In this document: positions 56,912-64,000 of the stretch, piece by piece
Layout of the letters: each line of letters opens with the position of its first letter
How positions within the stretch are numbered: the stretch's first letter is position 1
From: Sphaerisporangium krabiense
GTDB taxonomy: Bacteria > Actinomycetota > Actinomycetes > Streptosporangiales > Streptosporangiaceae
Direction: 5' to 3'
DNA: 64,000 nt
Assembly: GCF_014200435.1 (NCBI RefSeq)
Contig: NZ_JACHBR010000002.1
Location: 672,501-736,500, forward strand
The notes under the pieces: generated by a model
Told to the model about the DNA's origin: nothing
Database searches by the model: none
The model's input: only the letters and a program-made list of their open reading frames with translations
Translations under genes and position numbers: made by a program

Positions 56912-57253
56912 ATGGACGTGGAAGGAAAGGAGCCGGACCCGAGGTTCACGCTCGCCAACGAGCGTACGTTCCTGACCTGGCTCAGCACCTCGCTCGCGCT
57001 CAGCGCCGGCGGCCTGGCCATGGCGGTCGTGCCGAAGGGCGTCTTCGTGCCCTGGGTGCGGGTCGGGCTCGCGGTCGTGCTCGTGATGCTGGCGGCGCTG
57101 GCGGCGGCCCTGGCCTATCCCCGTTGGCGGGGCGTGCAGCGCGCCCTGCGGCGCGAGGCGCCGCTGCCCAGCCTCACGTTGGCCCCCGTGTTCGGGTACG
57201 GGGTCGCGGCGGTGGCCGTGCTGGCGCTCGTCCTCATCCTCGTGGCCGGGTGA
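56912..57253 (+). CDS. DUF202 (YidH-type) membrane protein 1
   Basis: The 113-residue protein has the DUF202 start (DPRFTLANERTFLTWLSTSLAL) and three membrane helices. The family often occurs as two adjacent genes, as here. There is no Shine-Dalgarno before ATG 56912; the T-tract hairpin ends 4 bases upstream. The message may therefore be leaderless, or the start may be the GTG at 56918. Its stop overlaps the next gene (GTGA). Confidence 0.82.
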   Translation: MDVEGKEPDPRFTLANERTFLTWLSTSLALSAGGLAMAVVPKGVFVPWVRVGLAVVLVMLAALAAALAYPRWRGVQRALRREAPLPSLTLAPVFGYGVAAVAVLALVLILVAG

Positions 57254-57597
57254 GCGCGGTGCCCGGTGAGGACGGCGGGGGGGAGCGTCCCGGCCTGTAC
57301 GTCGAGCGCACGCTGCTGGCATGGATGCGCACGGCCCTGGCACTGGCGGCGGGCGGGCTCGGCGCGGCGGGCGCCGCGGCGCGGCAGTCCGGCGACGGCA
57401 TCGGGGCGCTCCCGTTCGTGCTCGTCGCGCTGTGCGGGGCGGTCCTCCTCGCGCGTACCAGCGTGCGCTACTGGCGCGCCGAGCGGGCGGTCCGGGAGGG
57501 CGGCCCGCAGGACGTCCATGTGGACGTGATCATCGCCTGGCTGGGCACGCTCGCCGTGGCCGTGGGGACGGCCGTCTTCGTGGTCATCACGGCCTGA
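57250..57597 (+). CDS. DUF202-type membrane protein 2
   Basis: The 115-residue partner has GLYVERTLLAWMRTALALAAG, the same N-terminal motif as its neighbour, and three membrane helices. GTG 57250 overlaps the stop of the first gene, so the two are coupled and may form one complex in the membrane. Function unknown. It ends 32 bases from the convergent diiron protein gene. Confidence 0.82.
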   Translation: MSAVPGEDGGGERPGLYVERTLLAWMRTALALAAGGLGAAGAAARQSGDGIGALPFVLVALCGAVLLARTSVRYWRAERAVREGGPQDVHVDVIIAWLGTLAVAVGTAVFVVITA

Positions 57598-57628
57598 GCC
57601 CACGGCGGACGGGCGCGATGGGCGGCGA

Positions 57629-58744
57629 TCAGCCGGAGGCGCCGAGCTCGACCGTGGCGGCGACCTCGGCGGCCCGCTCGGCCTCCTCGGCGGCGAACCG
57701 CTCGGTGTCGAGGCGGTCGGCGATCTCCTCGTCCTGCCGCATCAGCGCGTCCAGGTTCTGACCCGCCATGTCCAGCACGCCCATGTCGGCGTACGCCTTC
57801 TGCAGCCGCTCGCTCCACAGGCCGATGTCCTTGACGCAGGGCACGATGCGGCTGAACAACAGGGAACGGAAGAGCCGGAGGTACTGCGACTCGTCCACGG
57901 CCTTCATCGCGTCCTTGACCTCCTGCGGCGACAGGCCGAGGTTCTCCCACTGCTCGACGCCGCGCAGCCGGTCGCGCATCAGGTAGCAGCCCTCGATGAC
58001 GAAGTCCTCGCGCTCGCGCAGCTCGGCGTCGGAGAGCTGCTTGTAGTAGTCGCGCAGGGCCATGCGGCCGAAGGCGACGTGCCGGGCCTCGTCCTGCATG
58101 ACGTAGGCGAGGATCTGCTTGGGCAGCGGCTTGGTGGTGATGTCGCGCATCACGCCGAACGCGGCCAGGGCCAGGCCCTCGATCAGCACCTGCATGCCGA
58201 GGTAGGGCATGTCCCAGCGCGCGTCGCTCAGCGTGTCGTCCAGCAGCGCCTTGAGGTGCTTGTTGATCGGGTAGGCGATGCCGACCTTCTCCTGCAGGAA
58301 GCGGGCGTAGGTCTCGGCGTGCCGGGCCTCGTCCATGGTCTGGGTGGCGGCGTAGAACTTGGAGTCCAGGTCGGGCACCGACTCCACGATGCGGGCCGAG
58401 CAGATCATCGCGCCCTGCTCGCCGTGCAGGAACTGCGAGAACTGCCACGACGCGCCGTGCCGCCTGACCTCCCTGCGGTTGTTCTCGTCCATCTTGTGCC
58501 ACAACGGGGTGTCATAGATGGCGATCGACGTGTCGGGGAGGCCCAGCACGTCGTAGGGGTCGACCTCCAGGCCCCAGTCGATGCGCTTGACCGAGTCCCA
58601 CTGCTTGTCCTTGCCCTTCTGGTACAGGGCCAGCATCCGATCGCGGCCTTCATCGTATTCCCAGGTGAAACGGGAAGAACCGGCCATCGTCACATCCCAG
58701 GTCGAAAGCTCCGCGGGGATGGTGTAGATCTCGTGCGTCGACAC
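57629..58744 (-). CDS. Soluble diiron ferritin-like oxygenase, two EX28DEXRH motifs
   Basis: The 371-residue protein has two copies of E-X28-D-E-x-R-H: the Glu in FLHGEQGA with TMDEARHAE, and the Glu in LIEGLALAA with MQDEARHVAF. This supplies the four carboxylates and two His of a diiron site as in bacterial multicomponent monooxygenases and AurF-like N-oxygenases. The GTG start at 58744 has GGAGG just upstream. No reductase or coupling protein gene is near. It is divergent from a TetR regulator with two palindromic operators between them. The acidic C-terminal tail is probably disordered. Substrate unknown. Confidence 0.82.
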   Translation of the reverse strand: MSTHEIYTIPAELSTWDVTMAGSSRFTWEYDEGRDRMLALYQKGKDKQWDSVKRIDWGLEVDPYDVLGLPDTSIAIYDTPLWHKMDENNRREVRRHGASWQFSQFLHGEQGAMICSARIVESVPDLDSKFYAATQTMDEARHAETYARFLQEKVGIAYPINKHLKALLDDTLSDARWDMPYLGMQVLIEGLALAAFGVMRDITTKPLPKQILAYVMQDEARHVAFGRMALRDYYKQLSDAELREREDFVIEGCYLMRDRLRGVEQWENLGLSPQEVKDAMKAVDESQYLRLFRSLLFSRIVPCVKDIGLWSERLQKAYADMGVLDMAGQNLDALMRQDEEIADRLDTERFAAEEAERAAEVAATVELGASG

Positions 58745-58761
58745 AGGACCTCCAGAGGGGG

Positions 58762-58776
58762 ACGTACACCGTACGT
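58762..58776. promoter_or_regulatory. TetR operator candidate O1
   Basis: ACGTAC-N3-GTACGT is a perfect inverted repeat in the short gap between the diiron and TetR genes. The centre is 32 bases from that of O2, three helical turns apart. Confidence 0.7.
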
Positions 58777-58793
58777 GCTCTTGGGAGAGTGAC

Positions 58794-58808
58794 ACGTACG
58801 CTGTACGT
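58794..58808. promoter_or_regulatory. TetR operator candidate O2
   Basis: A second perfect ACGTAC-N3-GTACGT repeat, 29 bases before the TetR ATG. Two matching sites suggest control of both divergent promoters by the TetR protein. Confidence 0.7.
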
Positions 58809-58837
58809 ACGTCAATGCGCGAGGAGACGACGCACTC

Positions 58838-59572
58838 ATGCCCGAACCCCTCACCCGAGCCCGCATCGTCGCCGCGGCCATCGACCTCATCGAGCGGGAG
58901 GGCGCCGACGCGATCTCGATGCGGCGCATCGCGGCCGATCTCGGGGCGGGGGTCATGTCGCTCTACAACCACGTGCCCAACAAGGCCGCGCTGCTCGACG
59001 CCGTGGCCGAGAGCGTGTACTCGCGGATCGAGTTCACCGACGACCCCACGGCCGAGTGGACCGAGCGCGTCCGTGCCCAGGCCAGGGCCTTCCGGCAGAT
59101 CGCGCACCACTACCCGCGCTCCACCATGGTCGTCATCAGCCGCCAGCTCAGGTCGCCCGCGGGCATCCTGCCGGTGGAGCACGCCCTGGTCACGCTGCGC
59201 GAGGCGGGCTTCGGCGGCGAGGACGCCGTGCGGCTGCTGCGCACGTTCATCGCCTACATCATCGGCTCGCTGCTGCGCGAGGTCGGCGTCACGCCCACCT
59301 TCGCGCCCGCGCAGGGCCAGGACAAGACCCCTGTGGCCGACCCCGCGCTGTTCCCCGAGGTCGGCAGGCTGGCGCCGCTGCTCGGCTCCTGCGACCACGA
59401 GGACTCGTTCGAGTTCGGGCTCGACATGCTCATCCGGGCCGCCGCCGACCGCCTGCAAGAGGTGAGGGCGGCCGCCCGGGACGCGGAGGCGGAGGAGCGC
59501 TCCGCGGAGGAAGAGGCGCGGAGCGGCGGGGAGGCCGCCGGGGCCGCGCGCAAGGGAAGCGCCCGGGGGTGA
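58838..59572 (+). CDS. TetR-family regulator with tetracycline-repressor-like C-domain
   Basis: The 244-residue protein has a TetR HTH (TRARIVAAAIDLIEREGADA, ISMRRIAADLGAGVMSLYNH) and a TetR_C type ligand domain (DSFEFGLDMLIRAAADRL). The tail after residue 205 is Ala/Glu-rich and disordered. It lies divergent to the diiron gene and its gap of 93 bases holds two identical-type palindromes, so it very likely represses itself and the diiron gene and releases on binding a small molecule. The stop codon is in the loop of the terminator. Confidence 0.9.
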   Translation: MPEPLTRARIVAAAIDLIEREGADAISMRRIAADLGAGVMSLYNHVPNKAALLDAVAESVYSRIEFTDDPTAEWTERVRAQARAFRQIAHHYPRSTMVVISRQLRSPAGILPVEHALVTLREAGFGGEDAVRLLRTFIAYIIGSLLREVGVTPTFAPAQGQDKTPVADPALFPEVGRLAPLLGSCDHEDSFEFGLDMLIRAAADRLQEVRAAARDAEAEERSAEEEARSGGEAAGAARKGSARG

Positions 59573-59584
59573 TCCCCCGGGCGC
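59559..59584. terminator. Strong terminator with TetR stop codon in the loop
   Basis: GCGCCCGGGGG (59559-59569) pairs perfectly with CCCCCGGGCGC (59574-59584) around TGAT, where TGA is the TetR stop. The convergent transglycosylase gene ends at 59625. Confidence 0.75.
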
Positions 59585-59624
59585 CGGAGTGCTCCCTTCC
59601 CCTGGGCACTCGCGCGCGGCGCTG

Positions 59625-60890
59625 TCAGTACCAGTTGTGCGACCGGAAGTGGCCCCACGCGCCGCAGGGGGAGCCGTAGCGCCCCCGGATGTACTTCAGA
59701 CCCCACCGGATCTGGGTCGCCGGGTTGACACGCCAGTCGTGCCCGACGCCGACCATCTTGTTCCCCGGCAGCGCCTGCGGGATCCCGTAGGCGCCGGACG
59801 AGGGGTTCTGCGCCCGGTGGTTCCAGTTGCTCTCCCGGGTCCACAGGCTGTCCAGGCAGTGGAACTGCGTCACCGGCCAGGCGCGCCGGGTGACCATGCG
59901 GTAGGCGATCGCCTTGTTCCTGCCCTTGGGCGTCTGTGGCGCCCACACCTTCACGGCCGGGCGCGCGCTGGTCGTCCACACGCGGCGATGCACCCGGTAG
60001 GGCGCCTGCCACGCGGCCGTCGCCGGTGCCTTGGCCGTGGCCGGCGCCTGGACGGCGGCCTTGGTGGTGGCCGGGGCCGCGGGTGCCTTGGCGGCCTTGG
60101 TGGTGGCCTGGGCGGCGGGCGTCCTGGCGGTGGTCCTGGTCCCGACCTTCGCCGTGGCGGGCGCCTTCGCGGTGGTCCTGGTGGTGACCTTGGCCGCGGG
60201 CCGGAGCGCCTTGGCCGCTTTGGCGGCTCTGACGGCTCTGGTGGCCTTGCCCTTCGCCGCCGCTCTGCCCGCCGTGGTGGCCTTGGCCGCCGTGACGGTC
60301 TTCGCGGTGGCCTTCGCGCCCGGTACGGCGGCCTTTCCCGCCGCCTTCGCCGGGGTTGTCGCCGGCGTGGTCGCCGGCAGCCGCACCGCGCCCGCGCGGG
60401 TCCACACCGGGCGGGCCGGTGGTTCGGCGCCCGTGTGCGCCGCGCCCGTCGCCGGCCTCTCCGCCGGGACGGCCGCCGTCTCCCGCGCGGACTTGTCCAT
60501 CTGCTCGACGTACGCCGCGTAGGCCTTCGCATAGGCGGCGTACGCGGTGTAGACCTGCTGGGCCGCCTCGTGTCGCGCACCCGGGGCCACCCCGCCCGCG
60601 TGGGCCGTGCCCACCGCCTGCGCCGTCTCCGCGGAGTGGGCGGCCTCGACGGGCTGAGTGGGCTGAGCGGCCTCGGCGGGCCCGGCGATCGAGGGCCCGG
60701 CTTCGACGGCGGGGGTCCCCTCGGGGACCAGGGCCGCCTGTGCCGTCTCCGTGACGGTGCCCGCCGGGCCGTCGACTCCGGCGGTGGCCTGGGCCGCGCC
60801 CGCCATCGCCGCGTTGACGGCGACCGTGGCGATGAGCGCGGCGACGGCGCCATGAATAGCGCGTTTACTGTCCAAATCTGTCCTATTCAT
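59625..60890 (-). CDS. Secreted transglycosylase-like protein with Lys/Ala linker
   Basis: The 421-residue protein has a signal-like hydrophobic start (AIHGAVAALIATVAVNAAMA), a long Ala/Thr/Lys/Pro-rich middle (about 45-330) that resembles histone H1 tails (AKATAKTVTAAKATTAGR), and a C-terminal lytic-transglycosylase-like domain with the catalytic Glu in LWTRESNWNHRA and GAYGIPQALPG. It would cleave peptidoglycan outside the cell, and the basic linker could bind teichoic acids or the wall. The ATG at 60890 has no good ribosome site. Related genes are often cell-wall or resuscitation regulated. Confidence 0.8.
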   Translation of the reverse strand: MNRTDLDSKRAIHGAVAALIATVAVNAAMAGAAQATAGVDGPAGTVTETAQAALVPEGTPAVEAGPSIAGPAEAAQPTQPVEAAHSAETAQAVGTAHAGGVAPGARHEAAQQVYTAYAAYAKAYAAYVEQMDKSARETAAVPAERPATGAAHTGAEPPARPVWTRAGAVRLPATTPATTPAKAAGKAAVPGAKATAKTVTAAKATTAGRAAAKGKATRAVRAAKAAKALRPAAKVTTRTTAKAPATAKVGTRTTARTPAAQATTKAAKAPAAPATTKAAVQAPATAKAPATAAWQAPYRVHRRVWTTSARPAVKVWAPQTPKGRNKAIAYRMVTRRAWPVTQFHCLDSLWTRESNWNHRAQNPSSGAYGIPQALPGNKMVGVGHDWRVNPATQIRWGLKYIRGRYGSPCGAWGHFRSHNWY

Positions 60891-61293
60891 CGGGTCGCGT
60901 GCGGAGGGGGCCGCCAGGGGCGGCCGCTCTCGTCGCGCGCCGGTGGCTCCAGGCGTGCGACGTCCGCGCGGCCGTTCCGGAGTCTGTTGAAGACAGGGCG
61001 AAGCTGTCTCCCGGAAGGCGCCGCGACGTGTTCTAGGGCGGTTTCTAATCGGTGCCCCGCGCGCCGCCGGTGTTCCGCGACACGCTCCGGGCGGATGTTT
61101 GCCATCGGGGCATGACATCTCTGCCGTCTCGCGGGGCCTGGTTGGCGCGCGCCGCGCGGGAGATGAGCCGGGCGTGGCCGGGAAATGCCGCCGCGTTGAG
61201 GTTTGGCGCGGGCCAGGCCCACGACACAGGCGGTGTGGTGAATTGGCTCACGGCGAGCCGCGCTCCGAACCGATGCCCCCTTAGGGTGGCTTC
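60891..61293. other. Divergent intergenic region with structured element
   Basis: This 403-base gap separates the transglycosylase and glutathione peroxidase genes. It must hold both promoters. It contains the nested stem at 60975-61016 and otherwise no gene or recognised riboswitch. Confidence 0.5.
60975..61016 (-). promoter_or_regulatory. Nested hairpin in the transglycosylase leader
   Basis: An outer stem TTCCGG/CCGGAA (60975-60980 with 61011-61016) encloses an inner stem AGACAG/CTGTCT (60991-60996 with 61004-61009) with a 7-base loop. It lies 85-126 bases before the transglycosylase start and could be a leader RNA structure. It does not match a riboswitch I know. Confidence 0.4.
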
Positions 61294-61782
61294 ATGAGTC
61301 TTCGGGATATTCCGGTGCGCACGCTGGACGGCGCGCCGACGACGCTCGGCCGGCTGGCCGGCGACAAGGTCGTCCTGCTGGTCAACGTGGCGTCCAAGTG
61401 CGGTCTGACCCCTCAGTACACCGGGCTGGTCGAGCTCCAGGGACGCTACGGGCCGCGCGGGTTCACCGTCGTCGGCGTGCCGTGCAACCAGTTCGCGGGG
61501 CAGGAGCCCGGGACGGCCGAGGAGATCCAGGAGTTCTGCTCCGTCACCTACGGCGTGGACTTCCCCCTGCTGGAGAAGGCGGACGTCAACGGCGAGGACC
61601 GTCACCCGCTGTACGCCGCGCTGGTGGAGCTGCCCGACGCCGAGGGCGCCGCGGGCGACGTCCAGTGGAACTTCGAGAAGTTCCTGATCGGCAGGGACGG
61701 CGAGGCGGTCGCCCGCTTCCGCCCGCGCACCGAGCCCGGGGACGCGGCGGTGACCGGGGCGGTGGAGAAGGCGCTCGGCTAG
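61294..61782 (+). CDS. Glutathione peroxidase family (likely thioredoxin-dependent)
   Basis: The 162-residue protein has peroxidatic Cys36 in NVASKCGLTPQY, Gln70 in CNQFAGQEP and Trp in QWNFEKFL, the GPx catalytic group. Cys64 (GVPCNQF) is present, but the Cys of the resolving position in thioredoxin-using GPx should be checked. It reduces peroxides in the cytoplasm. Its TAG stop overlaps the stop of the convergent LacI gene in a shared CTAG. Confidence 0.9.
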   Translation: MSLRDIPVRTLDGAPTTLGRLAGDKVVLLVNVASKCGLTPQYTGLVELQGRYGPRGFTVVGVPCNQFAGQEPGTAEEIQEFCSVTYGVDFPLLEKADVNGEDRHPLYAALVELPDAEGAAGDVQWNFEKFLIGRDGEAVARFRPRTEPGDAAVTGAVEKALG

Positions 61783-62774
61783 CGCCGCGCCGCGCAGCTG
61801 CCCCTGACGATCAGCTCGGTGGGCAGCGTCACCCCCCGCGTGCGGCGGCCCTCGCGCAGCACCAGCTCGGCCGCGCGGTAGCCCATGTCCTGGGCGGGCT
61901 GCGAGATCACCGTGAGCGGGGGGGAGCACAGCTCCGCCCACGGCACGTCGTCGAACATGATCAGTGAGACGTCGCGCGGCACGCGCAGGTCGAGCTCGCG
62001 TGCCGCGAGCACGGCGGCCTCGCCGAGCATGTTGCCGCCGGCCAGCACCGCCGTCAGGTCGGTGCGGTGCTGCAGGAGCCCGGCCGCCGCCGCGTAGGCC
62101 GAGTCGCGGGTGGCGCGCGCCCGCACGATCAGCTCCTCCTCGACCGGCAGCCCGAGCGCGGCCATCGCCTCGCGGAAGCCCCGCACCCGCTGCTCCTGGC
62201 CGTGCCGCGCGAGGAAGGCGACGCGGCGGTGGCCGAGCCCGGCCAGGTACTCGACCGCCGTGCGCATGCCGGAGCGGTCGTCGGCCACGACGGCGGGGAC
62301 GTCCTCGCGTCCCCGGACCGGCCGCTCGGCGAACACGACGCTCAGCCCGGCGCGGAAGGCCGGGCCCCACATCTCGCCGTCGCCGGAGGGCACGGCGATC
62401 ACGCGTTCCACGCTCTCCTCGATGAGGGAGCCGATCAGCTCGGCCTCCCGCTCGGGGTCGTCGCGGGTGGCGCCGATCATCACCGGTTCGCCCGCCGCCT
62501 GCGCGCAGGTGAGCACGCCGTCGGCCAGCCGGGCGTAGAAGGTGTCGGTGATGTCCGGCACGAGCAGGCCGATGCCGCCGGTCCGCCTGCGGCGGAGGTT
62601 GCGGCCGAGCGCGCTCGGGCGGTAGTCGAGCCGCGCCGCGGCGGCCAGGACCTTCTCGCGCGTCGCCGGGCTCGCCGACCCTCCCGACAGCACCCGCGAC
62701 ACGGTCGCGACCCCGACCTCCGCCGCCTCGGCCACGTCCTTGATCGTCGTACGCCGCTGCTCGCTCATCCGCAT
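61779..62774 (-). CDS. LacI-family transcriptional regulator
   Basis: The product (331 residues from ATG 62774, or 329 from 62768) has the LacI HTH ([20 protein letters not shown]), the hinge ([15 protein letters not shown]) and a periplasmic-binding-like sugar domain ([20 protein letters not shown]). A palindromic operator overlaps its own start codon, so it is probably autoregulated. The adjacent divergent gene encodes the shared sugar ATPase, which it may control. Its sugar is unknown. Confidence 0.9.
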   Translation of the reverse strand: MRMSEQRRTTIKDVAEAAEVGVATVSRVLSGGSASPATREKVLAAAARLDYRPSALGRNLRRRRTGGIGLLVPDITDTFYARLADGVLTCAQAAGEPVMIGATRDDPEREAELIGSLIEESVERVIAVPSGDGEMWGPAFRAGLSVVFAERPVRGREDVPAVVADDRSGMRTAVEYLAGLGHRRVAFLARHGQEQRVRGFREAMAALGLPVEEELIVRARATRDSAYAAAAGLLQHRTDLTAVLAGGNMLGEAAVLAARELDLRVPRDVSLIMFDDVPWAELCSPPLTVISQPAQDMGYRAAELVLREGRRTRGVTLPTELIVRGSCAARR

Positions 62775-62800
62775 GGAAACGATTCCATCATGGTTTCCAT
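62773..62800. promoter_or_regulatory. LacI-type operator overlapping the regulator start
   Basis: ATGGAAAC (62773-62780) and GTTTCCAT (62793-62800) are perfect inverted arms with a 12-base spacer; inside is TGGAA-N4-TTCCA, a typical LacI half-site arrangement. It covers the first codon of the regulator. Confidence 0.7.
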
Positions 62801-62859
62801 GGGTCGGCCAAGCCCGCACCGGCATCCGAAGAGGTGAAGCGCCTATTTTTCTGGAGGGC

Positions 62860-62888
62860 TTGACAGAGATGTCCGGTTCAGATGAGAT
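62860..62888 (+). promoter_or_regulatory. Candidate promoter of the sugar ATPase gene
   Basis: TTGACA at 62860-62865, a consensus -35, is followed after 17 bases by TGAGAT at 62883-62888, a poor -10. The gene starts at 62941 with AAGGA just upstream. Confidence 0.4.
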
Positions 62889-62940
62889 TCATGAAAACGT
62901 ATCCACATCCGGCGGCACCCCGGACGCACGAAGGACTGCC

Positions 62941-64000
<1,060 letters not shown>

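Noticed and set aside
60891..61293. Possible c-di-AMP (ydaO-type) riboswitch upstream of the transglycosylase gene
   Set aside because: These riboswitches are common before cell-wall lytic genes in actinobacteria, but I could not find the conserved sequence blocks. Only an unspecific nested stem is present.

Overview
This window comes from a very GC-rich actinomycete chromosome. Codon third positions are almost all G or C, GTG and TTG starts are common, many genes are coupled by 4-base ATGA/GTGA overlaps, and there are large secreted subtilases, an MsiK-type sugar ATPase, an ECF-type sigma/anti-sigma pair and a tyrosine/proline-rich disordered protein. I infer a filamentous member of the Streptosporangiales; this rests on overall gene style, not on a marker gene. 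I saw no rRNA, tRNA, CRISPR array or intact mobile element.

Layout. 1-5.6 kb: the 3' part of a hydantoinase B subunit, a frameshifted unknown gene, a four-helix membrane protein, and a divergent pair made of an anti-sigma-type ATPase and an HTH/TPR regulator. 5.6-8.7 kb: an AT-richer accessory patch with a WxG-type 100-residue protein, a lipoprotein carrying a TTA codon, and a 659-residue protein of unknown function. 8.7-13.1 kb: a DUF2786 protein, a 53-residue protein, a family III CoA-transferase and an AccD-AccA fusion. 13.1-18.9 kb: a leftward run (DUF418 protein, nitrilase-type amidase, two unknown proteins, sigma factor, membrane anti-sigma) and a divergent class I aminotransferase. 18.9-29.0 kb: three tandem secreted S8 proteases, each with its own terminator of nearly the same sequence. 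29.2-31.0 kb: a small membrane protein and a barbiturase/cyanuric-acid-type ring-opening amidohydrolase. 31.0-36.6 kb: prepilin peptidase, SseB-like protein, the shikimate cluster aroC-aroK-aroB-aroQ and an SGNH hydrolase.

36.6-48.1 kb is a leftward nine-gene operon: GH42 beta-galactosidase, two glycine-dehydrogenase-like subunits (PA and PB type), an AcoX-type NAD-kinase-like protein, an SDR dehydrogenase, a sugar-binding lipoprotein, two permeases and an MGH1/GH63-type hydrolase. A divergent GntR/FCD regulator lies beside it. The PA/PB pair has lost motifs that are strongly conserved in true glycine decarboxylase and has no H or T protein gene nearby, so it may act on another substrate. This is the part of the window I find most novel.

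48.9-64 kb: a DinG-like iron-sulfur helicase, a Tyr-rich disordered protein, a CPA1 Na+/H+ antiporter, a Gfo/Idh/MocA oxidoreductase, a small lipoprotein, two DUF202 membrane proteins, a diiron EX28DEXRH protein controlled by a divergent TetR regulator with two identical-type palindromic operators, a secreted transglycosylase with a histone-like Lys/Ala linker, a glutathione peroxidase, a LacI regulator and the start of an MsiK/UgpC-type sugar ATPase. That ATPase could energise the sugar permeases of the nine-gene operon, which has no ATPase of its own.
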